In this document: positions 34,451-43,547 of the stretch, one piece after another
How the letters are laid out: each line of letters begins with the position of its first letter
How positions within the stretch are numbered: the first letter of the stretch is position 1
NCBI GenBank assembly: GCA_938005265.1
Contig: CALLOA010000060.1
Coordinates: 1-64,000 of the forward strand
Reading direction: 5' to 3'
DNA length: 64,000 bases
DNA from: an uncultured Granulosicoccaceae bacterium
GTDB taxonomy: Bacteria > Pseudomonadota > Gammaproteobacteria > Granulosicoccales > Granulosicoccaceae
Translations under genes and position numbers: made by a program
The notes under the pieces: generated by a model
Database searches by the model: none
Seen by the model: only the letters and a program-made list of their open reading frames with translations
What the model was told of the DNA's origin: nothing

Positions 34451-34912
34451 GTGAAGAAACAGTACATTCGCATTGCACCTGCCATTTTTGTTTTGCTGGC
34501 GGTTGTTTCACTACAATTTTTGATCGTTAGTACTACGAGAGGTCATGGCGACGTCGCTCCTCAGGCAGTAGACACAGAGGGACTTGAGCCATTGGGTAGT
34601 GATTTTCTGGAGGAGAACCCCTATCGTCTCGCTGGTGGCGAGCAGTATGAACTAGCGATAGAAATCGGCGCTTCGGGTTACAACCAGAACTGTGCCCGCT
34701 GTCATGGTCTTGAAGCAATCTCCGGGGGTATAGCACCCGATGTTCGTTTGCTGGAAGACGGGATACTGGGTGATGAGTGGTTTATGGAAAGAGTCAGAAA
34801 AGGCTACAGCCAGAACGGCGCGTACAAAATGCCGTCGTTTCAGGAGCTACTCAGTCAGGAAGCTATGTGGGCAATCCGTTCCTACACTGAAACCAGACCC
34901 AAGCCAGAGTAA
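34451..34912 (+). CDS. pedF: Cytochrome c-550 PedF
   Basis: 153 residues, GTG start, with an N-terminal hydrophobic signal (IRIAPAIFVLLAVVSLQFLIV). Mature segment HGDVAPQAVDTEGLEPLG and the heme site YNQNCARCHGLEAISGGIAP (Cys81-x-x-Cys84-His85), with Met127 in KMPSF as distal ligand, fit the PedF cytochrome c family. This takes electrons from quinoprotein alcohol dehydrogenases. First gene of the plus-strand block leading to the dehydrogenase; 12 bases upstream of the binding-protein gene. Confidence 0.93.
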   Translation: MKKQYIRIAPAIFVLLAVVSLQFLIVSTTRGHGDVAPQAVDTEGLEPLGSDFLEENPYRLAGGEQYELAIEIGASGYNQNCARCHGLEAISGGIAPDVRLLEDGILGDEWFMERVRKGYSQNGAYKMPSFQELLSQEAMWAIRSYTETRPKPE

Positions 34913-34924
34913 TGGGCTGGCACG

Positions 34925-35809
34925 ATGAATGAAAACAGCGAACGTCCTTGTCTGCTTTGGCGGCACCGGGTGTCCCTGGTGTCATTGTTTTTCTTTTCAG
35001 GCTTACTTCTGCAAACATCGGTTTTGCAGGCACGCCCCTACGATGAAGTGATTGCCTCCGGAAAGCTGGTGGTGTTTGTCTATGAGGATTATGCGCCCTA
35101 TTCCTGGTACGAAGGAGATGAACTTAGAGGCATTGATGTGGAAATAGGCCGCGCCTTTGGGGAAAAGCTGGGTGTCGATATTGAGTTTCTGGTGCGTGGT
35201 GCCGATGAAAATATTGATGATGATTTACGCGTCAATATATGGAAAGGCGATTTGATTCATCGTAAGGCAGCTGATGTTATGTTGCATGTGCCGGTAGATA
35301 AGGAAGTCGATATACGTAATGAACTGGCGGTTATCACTTCGCCGTACTTTCTTGAACAAATGGCCGTGGTAGTTGATAGCGAAGAATTACCCGAATTGCC
35401 CACTTTCGCACGCTTTGTTTATAACCCCATCGCCGTTGAGGTTGATACTGCTGGTGATTTTTTCCTGTCGAATGCCTTTGGTGGTCGGCTACACAGTAGT
35501 ATTCGGCGTGGCAGGACTTTTGCGGATGCAGTGGAAGTGTTTGAATCTGGTGAGGCTTCGGGTCTGATGGGTTCACGTGCTCAGGCCGAGTGGGTTAGCG
35601 ACGGCAGTGCGCGGGAGACATCAATCCATCAGCCACCTATGCCGGGTATAGTGCGGCAGTCCTGGCCGATCGGTATTGCCATAAAGCACGATAGCCGTGA
35701 TCTCGGCTATGCTCTTGGGGATGTTATTACGGAACTGATTGTTTCTGGTAGACTCGAAAAAATAACAGAGTCCTACGGTGTCAGTTACGTAAAACCCGAG
35801 AATTTATAG
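34925..35809 (+). CDS. Quinoprotein dehydrogenase-associated periplasmic binding protein (MxaJ/XoxJ-like)
   Basis: 294 residues with a signal peptide (VSLVSLFFFSGLLLQTSVLQA) and a family 3 solute-binding fold: KLVVFVYEDYAPYSWYEGDELRGIDVEIGRAFGEKLG is the first lobe and YVKPENL ends the second. Members of this group (TIGR03871 type) always accompany PQQ alcohol dehydrogenases and are called XoxJ or MxaJ. XoxJ is thought to bind and activate the dehydrogenase rather than a small solute. No ABC permease is adjacent, in line with that. Confidence 0.88.
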   Translation: MNENSERPCLLWRHRVSLVSLFFFSGLLLQTSVLQARPYDEVIASGKLVVFVYEDYAPYSWYEGDELRGIDVEIGRAFGEKLGVDIEFLVRGADENIDDDLRVNIWKGDLIHRKAADVMLHVPVDKEVDIRNELAVITSPYFLEQMAVVVDSEELPELPTFARFVYNPIAVEVDTAGDFFLSNAFGGRLHSSIRRGRTFADAVEVFESGEASGLMGSRAQAEWVSDGSARETSIHQPPMPGIVRQSWPIGIAIKHDSRDLGYALGDVITELIVSGRLEKITESYGVSYVKPENL

Positions 35810-35854
35810 ATTGCTGCGGTATTGGCTTGTTTTGGTTATTACTAGCAGTTACGC

Positions 35855-35893
35855 CAACAAAACAGGTCAACAAAACAGGTCAACAAAACAGGT
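35855..35893 (+). repeat. Tandem repeat, 13 bp x 3, abutting the SoxYZ-like gene
   Basis: CAACAAAACAGGT is repeated exactly at 35855-35867, 35868-35880 and 35881-35893. The last copy ends AGGT and with the following GAG gives the AGGTGAG ribosome binding site of the gene at 35901. Confidence 0.95.
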
Positions 35894-35900
35894 GAGCTAA

Positions 35901-36890
35901 ATGAAAAACAGTTTGTTTGCCATGCCCACATGTAGCCCCGCAACTAGTGCTAACGCAAACGCTAGCGCAAGTATTCGCCCAGATATGCGGAAGTTTCGCG
36001 CCCTTCGCGTGTTTGCGCTGTTGTTTGGCCTTTGCGGCATTCTATCCCCGGCCAGTCTTTTGGCTACTAGTGATATTTTGGCTACAGCTACTGCCAGTGG
36101 CAACAGTGAAACGGCGGCCAACTCCACGGTAGCAAGCAGAGCCGCCAGGGCTGCCAGGTTTCCTGCAGACCCGCTGGAGTCGGTGATGTGGGTCTATATG
36201 GCTGAGCGTTTTTTCTCTGATGGCGAAGTGATTTTTGATTCGCGTGTATCGGTTGTTACCCCACAGTACGCCGAAGACCAGTTTTATGTACCGGTTACAG
36301 TGGATGCCACCGCCCTTGAGGCCGATGGGCACACGGTCGAACAGATTGTCGCACTGGCTGATCTCAATCCGATACCCCACATTCTTACGATGGAGCCCCA
36401 CAAGGCTTCCGCCTTCGTCGGTTTTCGCGCCAAGTTACAACAATCCTCGCCTATTCGAGTCGGTGTAAAAACCAGTGACGGTACCTGGCACGTCAACGGT
36501 GCCTGGGTTGATGCGGCTGGCGGTGGTTGTACTGCACCAGCGGCCGCCCACGGTAACCCCAACTGGATGCGAACATTGGGAAAAACCCGCGCTATCGCAC
36601 GGCGCGAGACTGACCTGCTGACTCGATTATCATTACGCATGAGGCACCCCATGGATACCGGTCTTGCCCATGGTATCCCAGTGTTTTACATGAGTGACAT
36701 TAAAGTCAAATTGGAAGACGGCACGGCGCTGGCGGATGTTCAGTTGTTTGAACCAGTCAGCGAGAACCCGACGCTGACGCTGAAACCGAAAATGGCTGCG
36801 ACTGATTCCACCATGAAGGTTTTTGCCCGTGACACTGAAGGGAATGAATTCCGCTTCGATCTCGCGGTACCTGCAGAAATCTCCAATTAG
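35901..36890 (+). CDS. Quinoprotein dehydrogenase-associated SoxYZ-like carrier
   Basis: 329 residues: an N-terminal signal (core RVFALLFGLCGILSPASLLA), then a SoxY-like domain (about 85-215) and a SoxZ-like domain (about 232-325). SoxY normally ends in a Gly-Gly-Cys-Gly-Gly arm with a substrate-carrying cysteine; here it is AAGGGCTAPA with Cys210 between the two halves. Fused SoxYZ-like proteins of this kind (TIGR04557 type) occur only with quinoprotein dehydrogenases; a carrier role on Cys210 is inferred. ATG 35901 has the better ribosome binding site although a Met at codon 29 would give a tidier signal peptide. The zinc hydrolase gene starts five bases later. Confidence 0.86.
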   Translation: MKNSLFAMPTCSPATSANANASASIRPDMRKFRALRVFALLFGLCGILSPASLLATSDILATATASGNSETAANSTVASRAARAARFPADPLESVMWVYMAERFFSDGEVIFDSRVSVVTPQYAEDQFYVPVTVDATALEADGHTVEQIVALADLNPIPHILTMEPHKASAFVGFRAKLQQSSPIRVGVKTSDGTWHVNGAWVDAAGGGCTAPAAAHGNPNWMRTLGKTRAIARRETDLLTRLSLRMRHPMDTGLAHGIPVFYMSDIKVKLEDGTALADVQLFEPVSENPTLTLKPKMAATDSTMKVFARDTEGNEFRFDLAVPAEISN

Positions 36891-36895
36891 CCGAC

Positions 36896-37867
36896 ATGCA
36901 TCTGCTTAAACATTCACGTCGCGCTTTTTTAAAGGCTGCTGCGGGGAGTTGTGCATGTGCACTTTGTGGCGGTGCCAATGCTCGTGTGCTGAAGTATGAG
37001 TTACTGGCTAGCGAAGTTGAATCAAAGACCTGGGTCGTACATGGTCGAAACGAATACTTCTCGTTTGAGAATGGCGGTAATATAGTCAACACCGCTTTTA
37101 TTGAAGTGCCTGAAGGCGTGGTGGTGATTGATACCGGGCCTTCCAAGCGCTTTGGTGAACAATTGCTTGATCTGATCAGCCAGAAAATTCCGGGTAAGCC
37201 GGTGTTGCGTGTTTACAACACTCATCATCACCCTGATCATTTTCTCGGCAACCAGGTTTTCGACCCGCAAATTATTGCAGCACCGCAGGGCGTGATCGAT
37301 AACATTGAAGCCGAGGGTGATGCCTTAACCGACAACATGTATCGCCTTCTTGGCGACTGGATGCGAGGTACCGATTCGGTTGCACCCACCCAGGCGCTGG
37401 ATGCAAGCCAGGAAAATGTAGGCGGGCGGGATTTCTCACTGTTCTACCTGTCAGGTCATACATCCAGTGATTTTGTTATCCGTGACAACCACACTGGCGT
37501 GTTGTTTTCCGGGGATTTGCTTTTTATGTACCGAGCACCCACCACGCCACATGCTGATATTGGTGATTGGCGTCAGAGTCTTGCCATGCTGCGTGATACT
37601 GACCGGGACCTGATTGTGCCGGGGCATGGGCCGGGAGACGAAAAGGGTGAAGCCATAGATCAGACGCTGGACTGGCTGGATTGGCTTGATGGTAGCCTGC
37701 GCGATGCTGTTGAACGTGGCTGGACAATGAATGAAGCCATGCAACTGCCGATTCCTGAGCGTTTTAATAGTATCGCTGTGGGAAAAACCGAATTTGAACG
37801 CTCGGTTGTGCATCTCTACCAGAAGTATGAGGATGAACTCATGCCTGCGATCGAGATTGTGCAGTAG
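36896..37867 (+). CDS. Quinoprotein relay system zinc metallohydrolase, Tat-exported
   Basis: 323 residues. Tat signal (HSRRAFLKAAAGSCACALCGGANA). The metallo-beta-lactamase fold has His110-x-His112-x-Asp114-His115 in NTHHHPDHFLGN, SGHTSSDFVI and VPGHG later, so a zinc site is complete. These proteins (TIGR04558/TIGR04559 type, SoxH-related) always occur next to the SoxYZ-like carrier, and the two could process a carrier-bound intermediate together. Substrate is unknown. Confidence 0.87.
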   Translation: MHLLKHSRRAFLKAAAGSCACALCGGANARVLKYELLASEVESKTWVVHGRNEYFSFENGGNIVNTAFIEVPEGVVVIDTGPSKRFGEQLLDLISQKIPGKPVLRVYNTHHHPDHFLGNQVFDPQIIAAPQGVIDNIEAEGDALTDNMYRLLGDWMRGTDSVAPTQALDASQENVGGRDFSLFYLSGHTSSDFVIRDNHTGVLFSGDLLFMYRAPTTPHADIGDWRQSLAMLRDTDRDLIVPGHGPGDEKGEAIDQTLDWLDWLDGSLRDAVERGWTMNEAMQLPIPERFNSIAVGKTEFERSVVHLYQKYEDELMPAIEIVQ

Positions 37868-38114
37868 AGTTGGCCGTTCTGTGTTTGCTAACTTGTTGAT
37901 ACTCAAGTACTAGCTAGACTTAGCCTGCATATACAATGCGCTGAGTTCGTGTCGCGCAGATTCATCAGCCGAGCCTCCCACCTTGTTCCTTTACAGCTGG
38001 ATTTCATTCTGTTGTTCAGCAGACTGCTACCTATTGCCTATACCCAAGTTTCCGTTTATACCTTAAAGTAAGCGGGTAGAACCAAAGTAACGTGTCAATT
38101 TGGAGGAAAAGCAT

Positions 38115-39950
38115 ATGCGTATTTCGGAAAAACGGGCTGCTGTGAATGCCAAGTCGCTTTTACCAACAGCGGTATCGACATCACTGTCGGCGCTAGCGGG
38201 GGCAGTGGTACTCTCCCTCGGTGTAGCATCAGCACCAGCCATGGCCGAGGGCGTCACGATTGACGACCTGATGAATGATCAGGCCACCACTGACGACATA
38301 GTCACATACGGACTTGGACCGCGCGGCCAGCGCTATAGCCCGCTCGATACCCTCAACAAGGAAAATATCAAGAACCTGTTTCCCGTCTGGTCATTTTCCT
38401 TCGGTGGCGAAAAGCAGCGCGGCCAGGAATCACAGCCGATCATCAAAGACGGTGTTATGTATGTTACCGGTTCCTATAGTCGTATCTGGGCGATAGATAT
38501 CGCCACGGGTGAGGAGCTTTGGCAGTACGACGCACGTTTACCTGAAGGTATCCTGCCCTGCTGTGATGTAATCAATCGGGGTGCGGCAATACTGGGTGAC
38601 AAGGTTTTCTTTGGCACGCTGGATGCCAAAATCGTTGCGCTCAATGCCGAGACAGGCAAGGTTGTCTGGCGTAAAACCATCGCAAACTACGAGGACGGCT
38701 ATTCCTACACAGCAGCTCCTCTGATCGTACCCACTGAAGCGCATGGCCCATTGATTGTTACGGGCAATTCCGGGGGTGAATTCGGTATTGTCGGTCAGGT
38801 CGAAGCGCGTAACCCTGACACAGGTGATCTGGTTTGGACGCGGCCGGTCATTGAGGGGCATATGGGTACGCTCAATGGTGAAGAAAGCACCATGACAGGT
38901 ACGGCTAACGAGACATGGCCCGGCGACATGTACAAAAATGGAGGAGGTGCCACCTGGTTGGGCGGTACATACGATCCGGATACCAAGCTGGTATTTTTTG
39001 GTACTGGAAATCCTGCCCCCTGGAACTCGCACTTGCGCCCGGGCGATAACAAGTGGAGTGCATCCCGTATTGCAATCAATCCGGAAGATGGAGAAATTGC
39101 ATGGGGTTTTCAGACTACCCCGCATGATGGTTGGGATTACGATGGTGTGAATGAATTTATATCCTTCGACATGGAAAAGGACGGGCAAACAGTCAAGGCT
39201 GGTGCGACTGCTGATCGTAATGGTTTCTTCTATGTGCTTGATCGCACCAATGGTGATTTCATATCGGCCACGCCGTTTGTACAAAACATCTCGTGGGCCA
39301 AAGGTATCGACGAAAACGGCCGACCGATCTGGGACCCTGAAAACAGACCCGGTAACCCGGCTGAATCTGCTGATGGCAAGAAAGGCAAATCCATTTTTGC
39401 TGTGCCCAGCTTTCTCGGCGGCAAAAACTGGATGCCCATGGCGTACTCGCAAGACACTCAGATGTTCTACATCCCGTCCAATGAATGGGGTATGGATATC
39501 TGGAACGAACCTATCACCTACAAAAAAGGTGCAGCCTATCTTGGAGCAGGTTTTACCATCAAACCGATCTTTGATGATTACATCGGCTCACTGAAAGCGA
39601 TGGACCCGGCTACGGGTGAAGTAAAGTGGGAATACCGCAATAAGGCACCACTTTGGGGGGGCGTGCTAACTACTGCTGGTGGCCTTGTGTTTACCGGCAC
39701 TCCTGAGGGCTACCTGAAAGCATTTGATGCAGAGACTGGTGAAGAGCTTTGGAAGTTCCAGACTGGTACTGGCATTGTTTCATCACCAGTAACCTGGGAA
39801 CAGGATGGTGAGCAATGGGTTGCAATCACCACAGGTTGGGGTGGAGCAGTACCGCTGTGGGGTGGTGAAGTAGCCAAGGTTGTCAGCTATTTGAATCAGG
39901 GCGGTTCTGTCTGGGCGTTCAAGATACCAAAGCAACTAGCTTTAAAGTAA
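38115..39950 (+). CDS. pedH: PQQ-dependent alcohol dehydrogenase, predicted lanthanide-dependent
   Basis: 611 residues from ATG 38115, chosen because GGAGG lies 9-13 bases before it (38102-38106). Signal peptide ends near SAPAMA. It is a close relative of ExaA/PedH-type ethanol dehydrogenases, an eight-bladed PQQ propeller enzyme that oxidises primary alcohols to aldehydes in the periplasm and passes electrons to cytochrome c. The vicinal disulfide pair is Cys149-Cys150 ([10 protein letters not shown]). The catalytic Asp341 sits in [11 protein letters not shown]; two residues later is Asp343. ExaA has Ser and MxaF has Ala here. The additional Asp is the known signature of lanthanide-binding quinoproteins (XoxF, PedH). 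Typical W-motifs ([18 protein letters not shown]) close the propeller. Substrate range is not readable. Confidence 0.93.
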   Translation: MRISEKRAAVNAKSLLPTAVSTSLSALAGAVVLSLGVASAPAMAEGVTIDDLMNDQATTDDIVTYGLGPRGQRYSPLDTLNKENIKNLFPVWSFSFGGEKQRGQESQPIIKDGVMYVTGSYSRIWAIDIATGEELWQYDARLPEGILPCCDVINRGAAILGDKVFFGTLDAKIVALNAETGKVVWRKTIANYEDGYSYTAAPLIVPTEAHGPLIVTGNSGGEFGIVGQVEARNPDTGDLVWTRPVIEGHMGTLNGEESTMTGTANETWPGDMYKNGGGATWLGGTYDPDTKLVFFGTGNPAPWNSHLRPGDNKWSASRIAINPEDGEIAWGFQTTPHDGWDYDGVNEFISFDMEKDGQTVKAGATADRNGFFYVLDRTNGDFISATPFVQNISWAKGIDENGRPIWDPENRPGNPAESADGKKGKSIFAVPSFLGGKNWMPMAYSQDTQMFYIPSNEWGMDIWNEPITYKKGAAYLGAGFTIKPIFDDYIGSLKAMDPATGEVKWEYRNKAPLWGGVLTTAGGLVFTGTPEGYLKAFDAETGEELWKFQTGTGIVSSPVTWEQDGEQWVAITTGWGGAVPLWGGEVAKVVSYLNQGGSVWAFKIPKQLALK

Positions 39951-39968
39951 ACGCTAACGAGAAACGAG

Positions 39969-39997
39969 AGGCCGGGATTTTTCCCGGCCTTTTTTTC
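39969..39997 (+). terminator. Intrinsic terminator after the alcohol dehydrogenase
   Basis: AGGCCGGGA (39969-39977), loop TTTT, TCCCGGCCT (39982-39990), then seven T. The nine-bp GC-rich stem with U-tract begins 19 bases after the dehydrogenase stop. Confidence 0.95.
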
Positions 39998-40037
39998 CTG
40001 TAATTTTTTATTCGGCTGCTGACCTGGCGTATTCTTG

Positions 40038-40739
40038 ATGCAAGTCCTGATTGTGGATGATCATCCACTTTTCAGAGATGCTCTGAAAAGTACCGTCAGT
40101 GGTGCCTTCCCCGATGCCTTGACAGTCGATGCAATTTCGCTGGACAACGCCATCGAAATTCTCGACGAAACAACCTCCATTGACCTCGCATTATTTGATC
40201 TTGGCATGCCTGATGTTCAGGGATTTGAAGGCTTGCTACAACTACGTAAACGTTTTCCCCGCCTGCCGATATTGATTGTTTCAGGACTGGAGGAATCTGA
40301 CATCGTGCAACGTGCGCTGGAATATGGCGCTGCCGGATTTGTTCCCAAATCCGCTGGCAAGGATGCAATTGCAACAGCCATCGTTGAAGTCATGCAAGGC
40401 AGTGTTTATGTACCTGCAAATCTGGATGTGTACCACGGTGGGCGCTCAACTGAGCTGGATATCAAATTTGAAGAAAAGATCAATAGTCTCACGGTGCAGC
40501 AACTTCGCGTTTTAGGCATGTTGCGAGAGGGAATGCTCAACAAGCAGATCGCCGTAGAGTTATCGATCAGTCCGACAACCGTCAAGGCGCATGTGTCGGA
40601 GATATTAAGAAAACTTGAAGTGGGTAGTCGTACTCAGGCGGTTATAGCAGCGAGTCGTATTGATTTCACTCCAGCAGCCAGGACTAAGGCACGATCTTCG
40701 GCTATGAAGGTGGGTGAGGTTCCTGCCCGGAAATCCTGA
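40038..40739 (+). CDS. LuxR/NarL-type response regulator
   Basis: 233 residues, ATG 40038 (a TTG one codon earlier is possible). Receiver domain: VLIVDDHPLFRDAL with Asp7/Asp8 and phospho-acceptor Asp54 in LALFDLGMPD. C-terminal LuxR helix-turn-helix: LTVQQLRVLGMLREGMLNKQIAVELSISPTTVKAHVSEILRKL. Comparable regulators (ExaE, PedR, AgmR) control quinoprotein genes in Pseudomonas, and this one sits just behind the dehydrogenase, so it probably regulates that block. The last 38 bases overlap the end of the convergent kinase gene. Confidence 0.9.
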   Translation: MQVLIVDDHPLFRDALKSTVSGAFPDALTVDAISLDNAIEILDETTSIDLALFDLGMPDVQGFEGLLQLRKRFPRLPILIVSGLEESDIVQRALEYGAAGFVPKSAGKDAIATAIVEVMQGSVYVPANLDVYHGGRSTELDIKFEEKINSLTVQQLRVLGMLREGMLNKQIAVELSISPTTVKAHVSEILRKLEVGSRTQAVIAASRIDFTPAARTKARSSAMKVGEVPARKS

Positions 40740-42087
40740 GCGATTCTGCAACTACATGAGTTAGCAAGGCACGCAGCTGGGCAGGTTTTACCGGTTTTAG
40801 CATCAATTCCAATTCATGCTCCGCGGTAAACTTTTTTAGTGTATCGCCAGGATCGGCTGTAATCATGATCGCAGGTACTGGTTGATCGGTTGCTAATTGT
40901 TTGCGCAATGCAAGGACTACATCAGTCCCCAGATCACCGTCATCCAGTTGCTGGTCTGCGATGATTACTTCAGGCTTCCAGCTATTTTGCAGGCACTGGT
41001 AGGCTTCATCTGCATTACTCCCATGCCTGACTTCACAGTGCCATTGATTAAATAACTCAAGCATTGCTTCAACGACAGCTGTGTCGTTTTCAAGCAGCAG
41101 AATTCGGGTTCCGTAAACCCCTTGCAGTCTTGAAGTGCTGGCCGAGTGAAAACTGCGGTTTTCAGTCTTGACTGTGTTGCCGGTCTGGTCCAGTGAAATG
41201 GAAAACCTGCTGCCGATTTCCAGGCGTGAAAAATAATCAAGCTTGTGTCCCAGTGTTTTGCACATGCGTGAAACGATTGACAGGCCAAGGCCGAGTCCGG
41301 GTTTGGTTTCCGCCTTTTGAATATGTTTCGGTACTGCACGATGGAATTCTTCGAATAGTTCAGGGCCGTGGTCCATGTCGAAACCTGTTCCGGTATCAAA
41401 TACCGAGATCAGGATATGGGTTTCCCGCGAACGACAACAAATCAGTACGCCACCTTGCTCTGTGTATCGAATGGCATTGGAAATCAGGTTTTGTAGAATT
41501 CGGCGTAACATTAAACGATCTGATCTGACAGCCAGGTTGCTAGGGCGGAACCGTAGATCCAGGTTGTTAGTGGCAGCTATGGGGCGAAAATCCGACTCCA
41601 GTGAATCAAATAATTCCTGTATCGAGAATTGTTCGATTCTTGGCTGTACGACACCTGCATCAAGTCGTGAAATATCCATCAAGGACCGCAGCACATCGTT
41701 GATGGTATCCAGTGAATGCTCCAGCTGCGCGGCAAGCTGCTTGCCTTTTGCGGTTTGCTGTTCTTCATCAAGTGCCGATAGTAAAAGGCTGGCTGCATTT
41801 AGCGGTTGAAGAACATCATGGCTTGCTGCTGCAAGAAAGCGTGTTTTTGAAAGATTGGCCTGTTCGGCTTCGTCTTTGGCAGCATTAAGTTCGCGATTGG
41901 TTTGTTCCAATCGCATAAGCGCATTGGTTAATTCCGATGTACGCTTCCTTATTTGCCCCTCAAGATTGATGGCAGTCTGGAATAAGGAAAAAGCGTTACC
42001 CTGCTGGTCAGTAGAGCGTTCAACCCGCCCGATCAATGCAGCATTTATTTTTTCCAGTTTGGCAATTTTTTCGGCTTGACTCTGCAT
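40702..42087 (-). CDS. Hybrid histidine kinase with C-terminal receiver
   Basis: 461 residues: coiled-coil segment (about 35-80), HisKA with His90 in ASHDVLQPLNA, HATPase with NLISNAIRYTEQGG and GLGLGLSIV, and a C-terminal receiver with Asp378 in EVIIADQQL. There is no membrane segment, so it is cytoplasmic and likely senses through the FIST protein encoded upstream, overlapping by one base. Conserved N- and G-boxes look intact. It likely phosphorylates the LuxR-type regulator on the other strand; that pairing is inferred. Confidence 0.92.
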   Translation of the reverse strand: MQSQAEKIAKLEKINAALIGRVERSTDQQGNAFSLFQTAINLEGQIRKRTSELTNALMRLEQTNRELNAAKDEAEQANLSKTRFLAAASHDVLQPLNAASLLLSALDEEQQTAKGKQLAAQLEHSLDTINDVLRSLMDISRLDAGVVQPRIEQFSIQELFDSLESDFRPIAATNNLDLRFRPSNLAVRSDRLMLRRILQNLISNAIRYTEQGGVLICCRSRETHILISVFDTGTGFDMDHGPELFEEFHRAVPKHIQKAETKPGLGLGLSIVSRMCKTLGHKLDYFSRLEIGSRFSISLDQTGNTVKTENRSFHSASTSRLQGVYGTRILLLENDTAVVEAMLELFNQWHCEVRHGSNADEAYQCLQNSWKPEVIIADQQLDDGDLGTDVVLALRKQLATDQPVPAIMITADPGDTLKKFTAEHELELMLKPVKPAQLRALLTHVVAESLRISGQEPHPPS

Positions 42088-43349
42088 TAGTCATATTCCC
42101 GGCTTTTGCCGTTTAAGAATGGCGTAGTGGGATCATTAGATCTGGCAGAAAAGGCCACACCAGTAAAAGTCTGGTTAAGGTGCATGGAATCGTATTGCTC
42201 CCCATAGGTCCCGAATCCGGCAACGTTGTACTCACGATACAGTAGCGAAATGGAGTCATTAACACCACGGTTTGCTGCATCAAGGCGTCGTAACACGCAA
42301 TCAAACCCGAGAATCATATCGATGCCATCCAGTTTCTCATCGAGTCTGGTGAGCATGTCGCGGGTGGAAGCTACCATGCCGGAAGATTTAGCCAGAGTTA
42401 GTACGATACCGTTATCGATCGCACAAAAGAACGTAAGAGAAGCATCCTCGTTTACTTTCTGAATTGAACGGCAATAAAACTCGCCGCCTACACGCAGAAC
42501 AACCGGATTACTTGCAAATACTTCGGATGTCAGTTCTTCGGGAGATAGTTGCAGTGCTTGTGCATAGGCGAGGGCTGCAGGTTCTGCATTGAATTCAAAA
42601 ACTGTGCGTGAATCCGGATCGGATTCAGTGACGACAAACTTGCATTCTGTTGGCAGAAAGTTTCTGTTGGTGAAGGTTTCAAATTCGAGAGTCGACTTTA
42701 TCAGTATCAATACCGCGCTATTACTGAATATGGTGCCGTTACAGAACTGCTCAGTTGCGTTGAATTGCAGGCTATCTCCGGCTGATCCTCCGATCAACGG
42801 TATATCACCCAGCCCGATCTTGAGCGCTGAGGTTATTGATTCTTCCGAGTAGCTCAAGCCATCGATCAGGCTGATTGCGAAAATTGAATCCGTGTTGCCA
42901 AATGATGTGCGGGTGCCTTGCCTGATTTCCCTGGCTGTTGCCTGTGCTTGCTGCAGGCCTGCTTGCGGCAGTTTTCGCTTGAGCTCACTTTTCAAATTGG
43001 CGACTTCATGAACGATCTCATTCAGGCCCAGGTGTTTCACCGAATGCAACATGCACGCAGTCGCTACGAATTTGTCTGCGGGAAACAGCACTGCCACGGC
43101 GCTGCCGCTTTCAAGCCCTTCCGGGGTTACCTCGCCACTACTGGAGCAGCCGCAGCAATCAACGCCCGGTAAGGCTTGTTCAAGACGTGCTACCAGTTCA
43201 TTTCCCGGGTATTTGATCGGGCAGTAAAAAACCAGCACCAGCCCGCTGGCTTGCTTCCCATGAGCCGCTCTGATGTCGTCAATAAAGCCCGGTAAATCGT
43301 GCCTTGTGTCGTAAACGCTTGATATTCCGTTGAGATACTGGTGTTGCAT
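42087..43349 (-). CDS. FIST domain sensor protein
   Basis: 420 residues made of FIST N (roughly 30-240) and FIST C (240-400) domains. The segments CCGCSSSGEVTPEG, SYSEESITSALKIGLGDIPLIGGSAGD and the C-terminal NVAGFGTYGEQYDSMHLNQTFTG (family signature) support this. FIST proteins sense small molecules such as nitric oxide (NosP) or amino acids and control a partner kinase. Here the hybrid kinase starts where this gene ends. What it senses is unknown; its position between the alcohol dehydrogenase and aldehyde oxidoreductase suggests an alcohol, aldehyde or metal cue. Confidence 0.9.
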   Translation of the reverse strand: MQHQYLNGISSVYDTRHDLPGFIDDIRAAHGKQASGLVLVFYCPIKYPGNELVARLEQALPGVDCCGCSSSGEVTPEGLESGSAVAVLFPADKFVATACMLHSVKHLGLNEIVHEVANLKSELKRKLPQAGLQQAQATAREIRQGTRTSFGNTDSIFAISLIDGLSYSEESITSALKIGLGDIPLIGGSAGDSLQFNATEQFCNGTIFSNSAVLILIKSTLEFETFTNRNFLPTECKFVVTESDPDSRTVFEFNAEPAALAYAQALQLSPEELTSEVFASNPVVLRVGGEFYCRSIQKVNEDASLTFFCAIDNGIVLTLAKSSGMVASTRDMLTRLDEKLDGIDMILGFDCVLRRLDAANRGVNDSISLLYREYNVAGFGTYGEQYDSMHLNQTFTGVAFSARSNDPTTPFLNGKSREYD

Positions 43350-43547
43350 GAGAATTGGCGATTTATCGAGGCGGTTATTTCGTCCAGGGGTAGCGGATAT
43401 AGTACCTTTTAGCTATTGCCAGCTGTTACAGTAAATAGCTACACTGTTAGTGTGGTTATTTGTGTGCGAATGGTCATGGCTAAGGCCAGCGCCTGCGGAC
43501 TACAAATATTACCGAAAAACCCAGAAAACCCTATTGGAGGAAAATAC

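Noticed and set aside
38538-39452. 304-residue minus-strand open frame
   Set aside because: Antisense shadow of the PQQ dehydrogenase; translation has no domain.
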